From Allochromatium tepidum (GTDB lineage Bacteria > Pseudomonadota > Gammaproteobacteria > Chromatiales > Chromatiaceae), in the NCBI RefSeq assembly GCF_018409545.1, contig NZ_AP024563.1, forward strand, positions 602,501 to 666,500: a DNA stretch of 64,000 bases, given 5' to 3'. Below, piece by piece: positions 9,478 to 24,652 of the stretch. Position 1 is the stretch's first letter. Every line of letters starts with the position of its first letter. The translations under genes were made by a program, and so were the position numbers. The notes beneath the pieces were generated by a model. That model did not search any database. It was not told the DNA's origin and worked only from the letters and a program-made list of their open reading frames with translations.

Positions 9478-10392
9478 TCAGCCGGCCGCCGTCATCAGCC
9501 CGCGCACGGCGAAGGCGCTGATCATCATGCCGGTGACATAGACGGTCACGCCCAGTCCGCTGAACCAGACGGCGCGTTCGACCGGCTTGGCGAGGAAACG
9601 GACCATCAGGGCGACCTGGATCAGCAGCACCACGCCGACGGCGCCGGCATGGGCCGGCTTGTCCCAGGAGAGCAGCAGCGCGACCACGACCGCCTGCGGC
9701 AGACCCATAACGATACAGGCCCACCAGGCCGCCTTTTCGACGCCGAGCTGGACCGGCAGCGAGCGCACGCCCATTTCGATGTCGCCCTCGATGGCCTTGA
9801 AGTCGTTGAGCGTCATGATGCCGTGGGCGCCGAGACTGTAGAGCAGCGCCAGCACCAGGATCTCCCAGCCGGGCAGGGCGCCGCCGATCATGACCGCCGC
9901 GCCCGTGACCCAGGCCAGGCCCTCATAGGAGATGCCGGCGGCCAGATTGCCCCACCAGCCGTTGCCCTTGAAGCGGAAGGGCGGGGCGCTGTAGCCCCAT
10001 GCGATGGCCATGCCGATCAGCGCCATGCCGAACACCCAGGGGCCGAGCACATAGGCCAGCGCCAGCGAGACTGCCGTCCAGATCAGCGACAGATAGAAGC
10101 CCCAGCGACCGGGGATGCGCCCGGACGGAATCGGACGATCCGGCTCATTGATGGCGTCGACATCACGGTCGTACCAGTCGTTGACGACCTGACTGGTGGC
10201 GCACATCAGCGGCCCGGCCAGGATGATGCCGGCGATCAGCAGCCGCCACTGCTCCAGGATCGGCGCGCCCGAGGAGACCACACCGCAGGTGAAGGCCCAC
10301 ATCGGCGGGAACCAGGTGATGGGATGCAGGACTTCGAGAATGGCCTTGGGCTCGGGATAGGTCCGGGTCGCGATGACCGTGGTCTGATTCAT
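9478..10392 (-). CDS. bchG: Bacteriochlorophyll synthase (UbiA family prenyltransferase)
   Basis: A 304-residue integral membrane prenyltransferase. The UbiA-type first motif 'NDWYDRDVDAINEPDRPIPSG' is present and the second Asp-rich site appears as 'NDFKAIEGDIEMG'. Eight or so hydrophobic segments are visible. It esterifies bacteriochlorophyllide a with geranylgeranyl or phytyl diphosphate. The ATG at 10392 gives the normal length ('MNQTTVIATRTYPEPKAILE'). It is the first of a leftward bchG-bchP pair and lies downstream of ppsR. Confidence 0.92.
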   Translation of the reverse strand: MNQTTVIATRTYPEPKAILEVLHPITWFPPMWAFTCGVVSSGAPILEQWRLLIAGIILAGPLMCATSQVVNDWYDRDVDAINEPDRPIPSGRIPGRWGFYLSLIWTAVSLALAYVLGPWVFGMALIGMAIAWGYSAPPFRFKGNGWWGNLAAGISYEGLAWVTGAAVMIGGALPGWEILVLALLYSLGAHGIMTLNDFKAIEGDIEMGVRSLPVQLGVEKAAWWACIVMGLPQAVVVALLLSWDKPAHAGAVGVVLLIQVALMVRFLAKPVERAVWFSGLGVTVYVTGMMISAFAVRGLMTAAG

Positions 10393-10544
10393 GCGGGGGA
10401 AACCTGTCTTGGGTGCGGTTTGATCCGTGCATCGCCCGATTCCGAGACCCCCGGACATCGCGAGACATGAACTCCCGAGCCGGAGTGCAGGCCGTCGAGT
10501 TCGGAAGCGATGGAAGGTCGTATCGGGCGCGGCAAAACGGTTGT

Positions 10545-11987
10545 TTAGGGTTCTTCGGCGGACGCCGGCGCGGCATGATGATCCGCGACGATGCCGTAGC
10601 GGTCGATTTTGACGTACAGACTTTGCCGACTCAAGCCCAGCAGTTCGGCGGCCGAGGCGCGGTTGTCGCCGGTGAGCTTGAGTGCGGCCTCGATGCACAG
10701 CCGCTCGATCGTGTCGGTCGACTCGCGCACCAGTTCCTTGAGCGGCACGCGCCCGACGCGCTCGGTGAGCTGATCCAGCCAGCGTGTCTGCTCGGGGTTG
10801 ACCTGCGGCTCGCTGTGCAGCCGCCGCCCGACGTCGCGGATGAAGAAGCCGAAATAGGGCCGTTCGCTGTTGCGCACCGCCGCCGCCGAGATCTCGACGT
10901 CCGTGGTGGTGCCGTACTCGCCGCGCAGCAGGGTCGCGAACAGCCGCACCGTGGTGTACTGACGCAGATTGGCCATGAGCACATTGAGATCGACCCCCGG
11001 ACGTCCGAGCCAGCGGTCGAGCGACTCGCCGCGCGCCTGCTGCTCGGTAGGGATCTCGGCCAGGCTCAGGAAGGTGGCGTTGGCGCTCAGGATGCGTCCG
11101 TCGGCGTCGGTGATGACCACGCCGTCCGGCGCCTCTTCGAGCACGCGCAGATAGCGCGCCTTGGCGTCCGGCGGCGCGTTGGAGGCCGACTCGGCCAGGA
11201 TCGGCGACAGCCGCACCAGCAGGAAGGAGGCGTTCTCCTGACGCAGCAGCGAGGCCGCGACCAGGAACTCTTCGGCGCCGTCGATCAGACGCGCCCGCAC
11301 GTCGTCGGCCCGGCCCGCCGCGCGCACGCCCGCCAGCAGACCATTGATGGCCTGCGTACCCTCGGTGTCGAAGCCCTCGGGGAAGGGGCGACCGATGATA
11401 CGCGCCGGCGCCTCGCCCAGGAGCTGGCCGGCGGCCGGATTGGCCTCGACCACGCGCTGAGTCGGCGCGTCGATGATGAGGATGGCCTCCGAGACCATGC
11501 GGAACAGCAGCCGGTAGCGGGTCTCGACCTGACGGAAACGCCAGTAGTCACGCTCCAGGGCCTGCTGGGCGTCGATGAGCTGCTGCTGGAGCGCCGCCAT
11601 GCCCTGGAGACTGCGCCCGACCGCGACGATGGGGCCGTCGTCGCCCTTGAGACGCAGGGCGCGATACTGGATCGGGATCTCGTTGCCGCGCGCGCCGCGA
11701 TGCGTGACCTGACGCCAGCGCGTGACCGGAACCTGCCGGACCTCGTCGAGCAGGGCTTCGAGATTGGGGCGGGTGTCGAGCGAGACGCTCGTCAGCCAGG
11801 GCTCGCCGACCCAGTCGGCATCGACATCGGAGCGCAGATCGGCGTTGCCGAAGGAGACGTCCCGGACCGTCCCCGCCGCGTCGAGCACGACGGCGACATC
11901 GGCCAGCCCCTCGATCAGGGCGGCCGCCGTCGCGGCATCGAGGGTGCCGAGATGCTCATTCGGGGCGCTGAACGCAGTCACGGCCAC
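10545..11987 (-). CDS. ppsR: PpsR-type PAS-HTH transcriptional regulator of photosynthesis genes
   Basis: About 480 residues: tandem PAS domains in the N-terminal and central parts ('ADVAVVLDAAGTVRDVSFGN', 'ILIIDAPTQRVVEANPAA', 'GVVITDADGRILSANATF'), then a Fis-type HTH at the C-terminus ('NRASAAELLGLSRQSLYVKI'). This is the layout of PpsR/CrtJ, a repressor of bch, crt and puc genes that binds TGT-N12-ACA palindromes under oxidising conditions. The start is uncertain: GTG 11987 follows GGAGGG (11992-11997), GTG 11981 is equally possible. Only one Cys is visible, in the HTH region ('ERLCIEAALKL'); the inter-PAS Cys of some homologues is missing. Confidence 0.85.
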   Translation of the reverse strand: MAVTAFSAPNEHLGTLDAATAAALIEGLADVAVVLDAAGTVRDVSFGNADLRSDVDADWVGEPWLTSVSLDTRPNLEALLDEVRQVPVTRWRQVTHRGARGNEIPIQYRALRLKGDDGPIVAVGRSLQGMAALQQQLIDAQQALERDYWRFRQVETRYRLLFRMVSEAILIIDAPTQRVVEANPAAGQLLGEAPARIIGRPFPEGFDTEGTQAINGLLAGVRAAGRADDVRARLIDGAEEFLVAASLLRQENASFLLVRLSPILAESASNAPPDAKARYLRVLEEAPDGVVITDADGRILSANATFLSLAEIPTEQQARGESLDRWLGRPGVDLNVLMANLRQYTTVRLFATLLRGEYGTTTDVEISAAAVRNSERPYFGFFIRDVGRRLHSEPQVNPEQTRWLDQLTERVGRVPLKELVRESTDTIERLCIEAALKLTGDNRASAAELLGLSRQSLYVKIDRYGIVADHHAAPASAEEP

Positions 11988-12303
11988 CGGACCCTCCACG
12001 GCCACATGGGCACATCCTCGACGCTCCAGGCACGCGGAGTCTCCACGGCCAGGGACTCGGTGGATTCCACGGCGACCATCGGACGCAGCACCGGCCGCGA
12101 TGGACATTCACCTCCGGTTTTGGTCTTCATTCAGCTTGGCTCGGCTCGATACCCAGGCGCGTCTAAGGCACTCATCCGCGGTTCGGGCCGACTCACTGGA
12201 GCAGATCGTTATTCCCTATGAGAAGTGAGGGATCGGGCAAACGCCAGAATGGAGCGGCTCCCAATCCGGGGCTTGACCCCTATTGTGGTGGCTTGTTTCG
12301 GGT

Positions 12304-12360
12304 TGTCAAGTCAGGTTTACGTAAAGTTTGGTTGACGCATCAAGGAAAGCGGACTAGATT
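12304..12360 (+). promoter_or_regulatory. Putative bchF operon promoter with PpsR-like half site
   Basis: A sigma70-like promoter is visible: TTGACG at 12332-12337, a 17-bp spacer and TAGATT at 12355-12360, 65 bases before the bchF ATG. Just upstream, 12304-12321 reads TGT-N12-ACG, one base off the TGT-N12-ACA consensus recognised by PpsR/CrtJ. The promoter would drive the long bchFNBHLM-puh transcript, and the site overlies the region upstream of -35. Both assignments are pattern matches only. Confidence 0.5.
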
Positions 12361-12425
12361 TCCACTGACGATTCGGTAAAGATCTAGGGGATCTTTCAAT
12401 CGCATTTCGGCCTCAAGCACAGCAG

Positions 12426-14185
<1,760 letters not shown>

Positions 14186-14189
14186 CGAC

Positions 14190-15741
14190 ATGCAGTTGAC
14201 ACTCTGGTCCTATGAAGGGCCTCCTCATGTGGGCGCCATGCGCATCGCCGCCTCGATGAAGGGTGTGCACCTGATCCTGCATGCCCCGCAGGGCGACACC
14301 TATGCCGATCTGCTGTTCACCATGATCGAGCGCCGTGCCTCGCGTCCGCCCGTGAGCTATACCAGCTTCCAGGCGCGCGATCTGGGACGCGACACCGCCG
14401 AGCTGTTCAAGACCACGGTCGAGGCCGCCTATGAGCGCTTCAAGCCGGAGCTGATCCTGATCGGCGAGTCCTGCACCGCCGAGCTGATCCAGGATCAGCC
14501 GGGTGCGCTGGCCCAGGGCATGGGGCTGCCGGTGCCCGTGCTGCCGCTGGAGCTGCCGGCCTATACGCGCAAAGAGAACTGGGGCGCGAACGAGACCTTC
14601 TATCAGATGGTCCGTGGCCTGCTCAAGAGCCGCGTTCCGGCGCCCGGCGCCGAGCGTGAGCTACGTGCTCAGGGCGCGCGGCCCAAGGCCAATCTGCTCG
14701 GTCCGACCGCGCTCGGCTATCGCTGCCGTGACGATATTCTGGAAGTGACGCGCCTGCTCGACTCGATCGGCATCGACGTCAATCTGGTCGCCCCGCTCGG
14801 CGCCTCGCCCGCCGATTTGCTGCGCATCCCCGAGGCCGACTTCAACGTCTGTCTCTATCCCGAGGTCGCGGATCAGGCCTGCGACTGGCTGCGTCGCAGC
14901 TTCGGTCAGCCGGTGGTCAGGACCGTCCCGATCGGCATCGGCGCCACCCGCGAGTTCCTTCAGGAAGCCGCGCGCACCGCCGGCATCGAAGTCGACACGA
15001 CGCGCGAGCCAATCTCGTCTAGAATGCCCTGGTACTCGCGGTCCGTCGACTCGACCTATCTGACGGGCAAGCGGGTCTTCATCTTCGGCGATGCGACGCA
15101 CGCGGTTGCGGCGGCGCGGATTGCGACCGAAGAGCTCGGTTTCACGGTCGTGGGCCTGGGCACCTATGCCCGCGAGTTCGCTCGCGAGGTCCGCGAGGCG
15201 GCCAAGCGCTACGGCGTCGAGCCGCTGATCACGGACGACTACCTCGAGGTGGAGGCCAAGGTCGCCGAACTGCACCCGGAGCTGGTGCTCGGCACGCAGA
15301 TGGAGCGTCACATCGCCAAGCGTTTGGGGGTTCCCTGCGCGGTGATCTCGGCGCCGGTGCACATCCAGGACTTCCCGTCCCGATATGCGCCGCAGATGGG
15401 CTTCGAGGGCGCCAACGTCATCTTCGACACCTGGGTCCACCCGCTGATGATGGGACTCGAGGAACACCTCGTAACCATGTTCCGGGAGGATTTCGAGTTT
15501 CACGATGGCGCGACACCCTCGCACCTGGGGCCGACGACCGCGCGCATGAGCCAGACGCCGGACAGTCCGCCGGAGTCGACGGAAACGACCGTCGTCGCCG
15601 CCGGAGCCATGGTGTGGGCACCGGAAGCCGAGCAGGAACTGAAAAAGATCCCGTTCTTCGTGCGCGGCAAAGCCAAGCGCAACACCGAGCGTTTCGCCGA
15701 AGAATGTGGGATCCGGACCATCACTGTGGAGACGCTCTACG

Positions 15742-15767
<26 letters not shown>
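14190..15767 (+). CDS. bchB: Light-independent protochlorophyllide reductase subunit B
   Basis: The 525-residue BchB protein begins '[20 protein letters not shown]', diagnostic of the family, with '[15 protein letters not shown]' and the C-terminal domain ('[19 protein letters not shown]') that closes over the substrate. It binds protochlorophyllide with BchN and contributes an Asp ligand to the shared iron-sulfur cluster. The end overlaps the probable bchH start (15742) by 26 bases. Confidence 0.93.
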
Positions 15768-20383
<4,616 letters not shown>

Positions 20384-20384
<1 letters not shown>

Positions 20385-21085
20385 TGTCGGATGCCTCCTA
20401 TCAAGAACGACGCGGCAAGATCGAAACCTATTTCGATCGCACCGCCGCCGACGCCTGGTCCAAGCTGACCTCGGACGCCAAGGTCAGCCGCATCCGCGAG
20501 ACGGTGCGCGCCGGGCGCGACGACATGCGGCAGACGCTCCTGAGCTGGCTGCCTGAAGACCTGACCGGCAAGCGGCTGCTCGACGCCGGTTGCGGCACCG
20601 GGATGCTGGCGGTCGAGGCGGCGCGGCGCGGGGCCGAGGTAGTTGCCATCGACGTCGCCCCGACCCTGATCGAGATCGCCCGCGAGCGGTTGCCGTCCGA
20701 TCTGGGGCCGGGTTCGGTCGATTTTCAGGCCGGCGACATGCTCGACCCGGCCCATGGTCGGTTCGATCATGTGGTCGCCATGGACTCGCTCATCCACTAT
20801 CGTCCCGAGGACGTGGTGAAAGTCCTGGCGGGGCTGGCCGCGCGCACCAGCGGTTCGATCGTCTTCACCTTCGCGCCGAGGACGATTCCGCTGACCATCA
20901 TGCACGCGGTCGGTCAGCTCTTCCCGCGCAGTGATCGCTCGCCGGCCATCGAGCCGGTGAGCGAGGCGAAACTGCGCGGGTTGATCGGCGCGGAATCCGG
21001 GCTGAGCGGTTGGCGGCCCGAGAGGACACGGCGCATCGCCGTCGGGTTCTATATGTCTCAGGGGCTGGAGCTGCTCCCGTCCTGA
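20384..21085 (+). CDS. bchM: Magnesium-protoporphyrin O-methyltransferase
   Basis: A 233-residue SAM-dependent methyltransferase acting after magnesium chelatase. Motif I 'LLDAGCGTGMLAVEAARRG' and 'FDHVVAMDSLIHY' are present; the N-terminus 'RRGKIETYFDRTAADAWSKL' is typical of BchM. The ATG at 20384 shares a base with the bchL stop (TGATG). In many purple bacteria lhaA follows; here 235 non-coding bases lead to puhA. Confidence 0.93.
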
Positions 21086-21320
21086 GATGCTGAAGTACGA
21101 CGCTCGCGATGACGGCTGTCCATCGCAGCGGTTGGGTGTGGGGGCCTTGGAGTGCTGCTTCGGCAGACCCAAGGCGGTTGGAATCGAGATCTGTGTTTCG
21201 CTACGCTGGTCGTCCTGGGTCCGTCCGTGCGCCCGGCGAATGGATTCGGTCCACGGCGGTCGCCACGCATCGGTCTAGCTGTTGTCCCGGCTAGCTATTT
21301 ACTCCTACGGAGGTTAACTC

Positions 21321-22100
21321 ATGTCTGCTGCCATCACTGAATATATGGACGTCGCCCAGCTCACCATCTGGGCTTTCTGGTTCTTCTTCGCCGGTCTCAT
21401 CATCTATCTGCGTCGCGAAGACAAGCGCGAAGGCTATCCGCTCGACTCCGACCGTACCGAGCGCTCCGGCGGTCGCGTCAAGGTCGTCGGCTTCCCCGAT
21501 CTGGCCGATCCCAAGACCTTCGTCCTGCCGCACAATGCCGGTACCGTCATGGCACCGCGCGTCGAGGCTCCGACCTCGATCAACGCCACGCCGGTCGCTC
21601 CCTTCCCGGGCGCGCCCTTCGAGCCGAACGGCGATCCCATGCTCTCCGGCTTCGGTCCGGCCGCTTCGCCCGATCGCGCCAAGCACTGCGATCTGACCTT
21701 CGAGGGTCTGCCGAAGATCGTGCCGATGCGCGTCGCCACTGACTTCTCCATCGCCGACAAGGATCCGGATCCGCGCGGTATGACCGTCGTCGGTCTCGAC
21801 GGCGAAGTCGCCGGCACCATCTCCGACATCTGGGTCGACCGTTCCGAGCCGCAGATCCGTTATCTGGAAGTCGATGTCTCCGCCACCAAGAAGAAGGTGC
21901 TGCTGCCGATCGGCTTCAGCCGCTTCGACAAGAAGGCAGGTAAGGTCAAGGTCGCCGCGATCAAGGCCGCGCACTTCGCCAACGTCCCGGCGCTGTCCAA
22001 GCCGGACCAGATCACCCTCTACGAGGAAGACAAGGTCTGCGCCTACTACGCGGGCGGCAAGCTCTACGCCACCGCTGAGCGTGCCGGTCCTCTGTTGTGA
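21321..22100 (+). CDS. puhA: Photosynthetic reaction centre H subunit
   Basis: The 259-residue H subunit has one N-terminal transmembrane helix ('[21 protein letters not shown]') and a large cytoplasmic PRC-barrel part ('[29 protein letters not shown]'). It caps the L/M core and assists proton delivery to QB. A perfect-looking ribosome binding site (ACGGAGGT, 21307-21314) precedes the ATG, in line with high expression. The stop overlaps the GTG start of puhB. Confidence 0.95.
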
Positions 22101-22756
22101 GGGAGTACGACTTCGAGCCCATTCCGGGCTTGCCCGAGCGCCTGCCTCCTGGGGAGGAGGTGCTCTGGCAGGGTTCGCCGAGCTGGAAATCCCTGGCTCG
22201 GCGAGCCTTTCATGTCCGTAAGGTGGCGATCTATTTCGGCGTGCTGGCGGTCCTGGCCGTGCTGGTGGATGCCTCGGACGGTCTGACCCTGGCCAGCCTG
22301 ATCCAGGGACTGACCTGGATCCTGCTGCTGGCGGCCGTGTCCGTCGGCGCCCTGACCTGGTTGGGGTGGTCGATGGCGCGCTCCAGTATTTACACCATCA
22401 CCAACAGGCGCCTGGTCATGCGCATCGGCGCGGCCCTGCCGATGATGATGAACCTGCCGTTCAAGCAGGTGCGCTCGGCGGATCTGCGTGTCTATGAAGA
22501 CGGCACCGGGGACATCCCGCTGCTCCTGGATCAGTCCGCCAAGCCGTCCTACATGATCTTCTGGCCGCATGTCCGGCCCTGGCACTTCGCCCCGGTGCAG
22601 CCGATGCTGCGTACCATTCCGGATGCCGCCAAGGTCGCGGGAATCCTGGCCGAGGCGCTCCAGGGCTATCTGGAGTCGGAAGCGACGGCGCGGGCGTCCG
22701 GCAACGAGGCGATGGACGACGCGGTCCCGGCATCCGCGACCGAAACCCTATCCTGA
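22097..22756 (+). CDS. puhB: Photosynthetic complex assembly protein PuhB
   Basis: A 219-residue membrane protein with a bPH-like domain. The start '[24 protein letters not shown]' is characteristic of PuhB, followed by hydrophobic segments ('[13 protein letters not shown]', '[17 protein letters not shown]') and '[13 protein letters not shown]'. PuhB helps assemble the RC/LH1 core. It starts with GTG at 22097, four bases inside puhA. Confidence 0.9.
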
Positions 22757-22769
22757 TGAGGTCAGTGAG

Positions 22770-23228
22770 TTGAGTGATGCATTCGAGGGGCGCACCTTTC
22801 CCAAGGGCGTCCTGATCGCTGTCGGCGCCCTGTTGGGCTTCACCATCGTCATGATCGCCGTGGCGCGTCTGACCGGCTTCATGATGCCGCAGGCGCCGTT
22901 CCTGGCCGAGGTCGAATCGCGCGACATCCGCTTCGTCGAGCAGACCGACGGCTCCATGGCCGTGCGTGATGCGGCCACGGACGAGCTCATCCAGACCCTG
23001 CCGCCCGGCGGGGAAGGCTTCGTGCGCGGCATGTTGCGCAGCCTGGAACGCCAGCGCAAGGGCTATGAGGCCGACATCAGCGAACCCTTCCATCTGGCAC
23101 GGCGCGAGGATGGCATGTTGACGCTCGAAGACCCGATCACGGGGATTCGGCTCGATCTGCGTGCCTATGGCGTCGACAACGAGGGGTCGTTTGCGGTGTT
23201 CCTGCCCTCGACGCCCGTGCAGCGCTGA
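22770..23228 (+). CDS. puhC: Photosynthetic complex assembly protein PuhC
   Basis: A roughly 152-residue protein with one N-terminal membrane anchor ('FPKGVLIAVGALLGFTIVMIAVA') and a soluble domain ('RDIRFVEQTDGSMAVRDAATDE', 'GFVRGMLRSLERQR', 'LTLEDPITGIRLDLRAYG') matching PuhC, needed for RC/LH1 organisation. I choose TTG 22770; GAGG at 22757-22760 lies about nine bases upstream and the longer frame runs back inside puhB without membrane-protein character. It ends about 60 bases before a terminator. Confidence 0.85.
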   Translation: MSDAFEGRTFPKGVLIAVGALLGFTIVMIAVARLTGFMMPQAPFLAEVESRDIRFVEQTDGSMAVRDAATDELIQTLPPGGEGFVRGMLRSLERQRKGYEADISEPFHLARREDGMLTLEDPITGIRLDLRAYGVDNEGSFAVFLPSTPVQR

Positions 23229-23290
23229 GGCGGATCGCCGGACACGGGCGCGTCCGAGAGCGGGCGTGCGCGCGTCGGCGCTGATCACAA

Positions 23291-23313
23291 ACGGCCCGTC
23301 ATCGGGCCGTTTT
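23291..23313 (+). terminator. Rho-independent terminator after puhC
   Basis: ACGGCCCG (23291-23298), a four-base loop TCAT and CGGGCCGT (23303-23310) form a perfect 8-bp GC-rich stem followed by TTT. It closes the bchF...puhC transcript, so puhE probably has its own promoter or relies on read-through. Confidence 0.75.
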
Positions 23314-23365
23314 CCGCTATCCTAAACGCCTCCACGCCGACTACCTCCGAGACGCAGTTCAACGC

Positions 23366-24256
23366 ATGGCTGATTACGGTTTCCCACTCCTGTTCGCGCT
23401 CGGACTCTGGTGGTTCAGTACGGGGGTCGTGCTCTATCTCGACAATCTGCCCGGACGCACCTTCCGCTGGACGCTGATGGGCGGTTCGGTCGTTCTGGCC
23501 ATCGCCATCTTCGTCCTGATCGTCAGCAGCGCCTCGACCAGCGTGGCCGGCGCCTATGTCGCCTTCACGGCCGGCGTGGTGATCTGGGGCGTGATCGAGA
23601 TGAGCTACTTCACCGGCCTGATCACGGGGCCGCGCAAGACGGCCTGCCCGCCGGGCTGCTCGAAGTGGAAGCGCTTCGGACTGGCGATCCTCACCAGTCT
23701 CTATCACGAACTCCTGATCCTCGGCGCCGTGCTGTTCATGGTGCTGGCCACTTGGAGCGAACCGAACAAGGTCGGCGCTTGGACCTTCATCGTGCTCTGG
23801 ATCATGCGCTGGAGCGCCAAGCTGAACCTCTTCCTCGGCGTGCCGAATCTGAACGAGGACTGGCTGCCCGAGCCGCTGCGCTATCTCAAGACCTACATGG
23901 TGAAGCGCGCGATGAATCTGCTGTTTCCGGTCTCCGTCACCCTGGCCACCATCGTCGATGTGCTCATCGTGCTGGAGGCGCTCTCGCCCGAGGTCACGGG
24001 CGCTGCGGCCGTGGGGCTGATCCTGGTGGCCAGTCTGCTGGGACTGGCGATCCTGGAGCACTGGTTGCTGGTGTTGCCATTGCCCGACGAGGCGCTCTGG
24101 GCCTGGGCGTTGCCGGCGCACGAGCCGCACGACGACCAGGATGGAGAGGGACGCGCGCCGGACGACGCGATGGCCAACCTGTGCGTCTTCCAGCCCAGGA
24201 CGCCGCCGCAACCCGACACCTCCATGCCGCTCCTGGCCAAGACGGGTCGTCTCTGA
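23366..24256 (+). CDS. puhE: PuhE-like integral membrane protein (DUF3623)
   Basis: A 296-residue polytopic protein with about seven hydrophobic segments, starting 'MADYGFPLLFALGLWWFSTGVVLYLD' and containing 'GVIEMSYFTGLITGPRK' and 'LYHELLILGAVLFMVL', as in the PuhE/DUF3623 family. Loss of PuhE in Rhodobacter changes bacteriochlorophyll and RC/LH1 assembly. The hydrophilic tail after residue 245 is variable. It follows puhC after a terminator. Confidence 0.85.
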   Translation: MADYGFPLLFALGLWWFSTGVVLYLDNLPGRTFRWTLMGGSVVLAIAIFVLIVSSASTSVAGAYVAFTAGVVIWGVIEMSYFTGLITGPRKTACPPGCSKWKRFGLAILTSLYHELLILGAVLFMVLATWSEPNKVGAWTFIVLWIMRWSAKLNLFLGVPNLNEDWLPEPLRYLKTYMVKRAMNLLFPVSVTLATIVDVLIVLEALSPEVTGAAAVGLILVASLLGLAILEHWLLVLPLPDEALWAWALPAHEPHDDQDGEGRAPDDAMANLCVFQPRTPPQPDTSMPLLAKTGRL

Positions 24257-24652
24257 ACCGCGTCCAATTCGAGAAACGACTTTTGCAACAGCCAAATGAC
24301 GCCTTTCATCCTTGACGTTGTTTGACGGGTCGGAAACCGGGAACTTTCAGCGTACACGTCTATACGCGCTGGAGCTTGGAGACGAGTCCCGATATACTTC
24401 GCGCTCGACCTATTGGGAACCGCCGCACTCCAGCGCTTGCGGATCATCCCGAGTCCTTCCATCCTGGACATCGATGGCCGATGATGCGCGCATCGTATCG
24501 GTCTTCATCCATTGCTCGAACGGTCGATGAGACCGTCGCGTGGATCATCATCGAGAGGCTCCGGGGTCGTCGGTCGGGTTGGAGCATCAGGCGGGCTTCC
24601 GCTGTGAGAAGTACAATGACAATGACTCAAACCGACTAGGTGGGTGACAGAC
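24257..24652 (+). other. Intergenic region upstream of hemN, no gene seen
   Basis: No credible coding region or structured RNA is visible in these ~390 bases. The length suggests a regulated promoter for the hemN-bchJ-menE set. I looked for an FNR-type TTGAT-N4-ATCAA box and found none that was convincing. Confidence 0.4.

Noticed and set aside
10413-12221. A long plus-strand frame opposite ppsR
   Set aside because: No family resemblance; it mirrors the ppsR codon pattern.
21086-21320. Short plus-strand frames between bchM and puhA
   Set aside because: Three overlapping frames of about 60 codons, none with a ribosome binding site or protein-like features.
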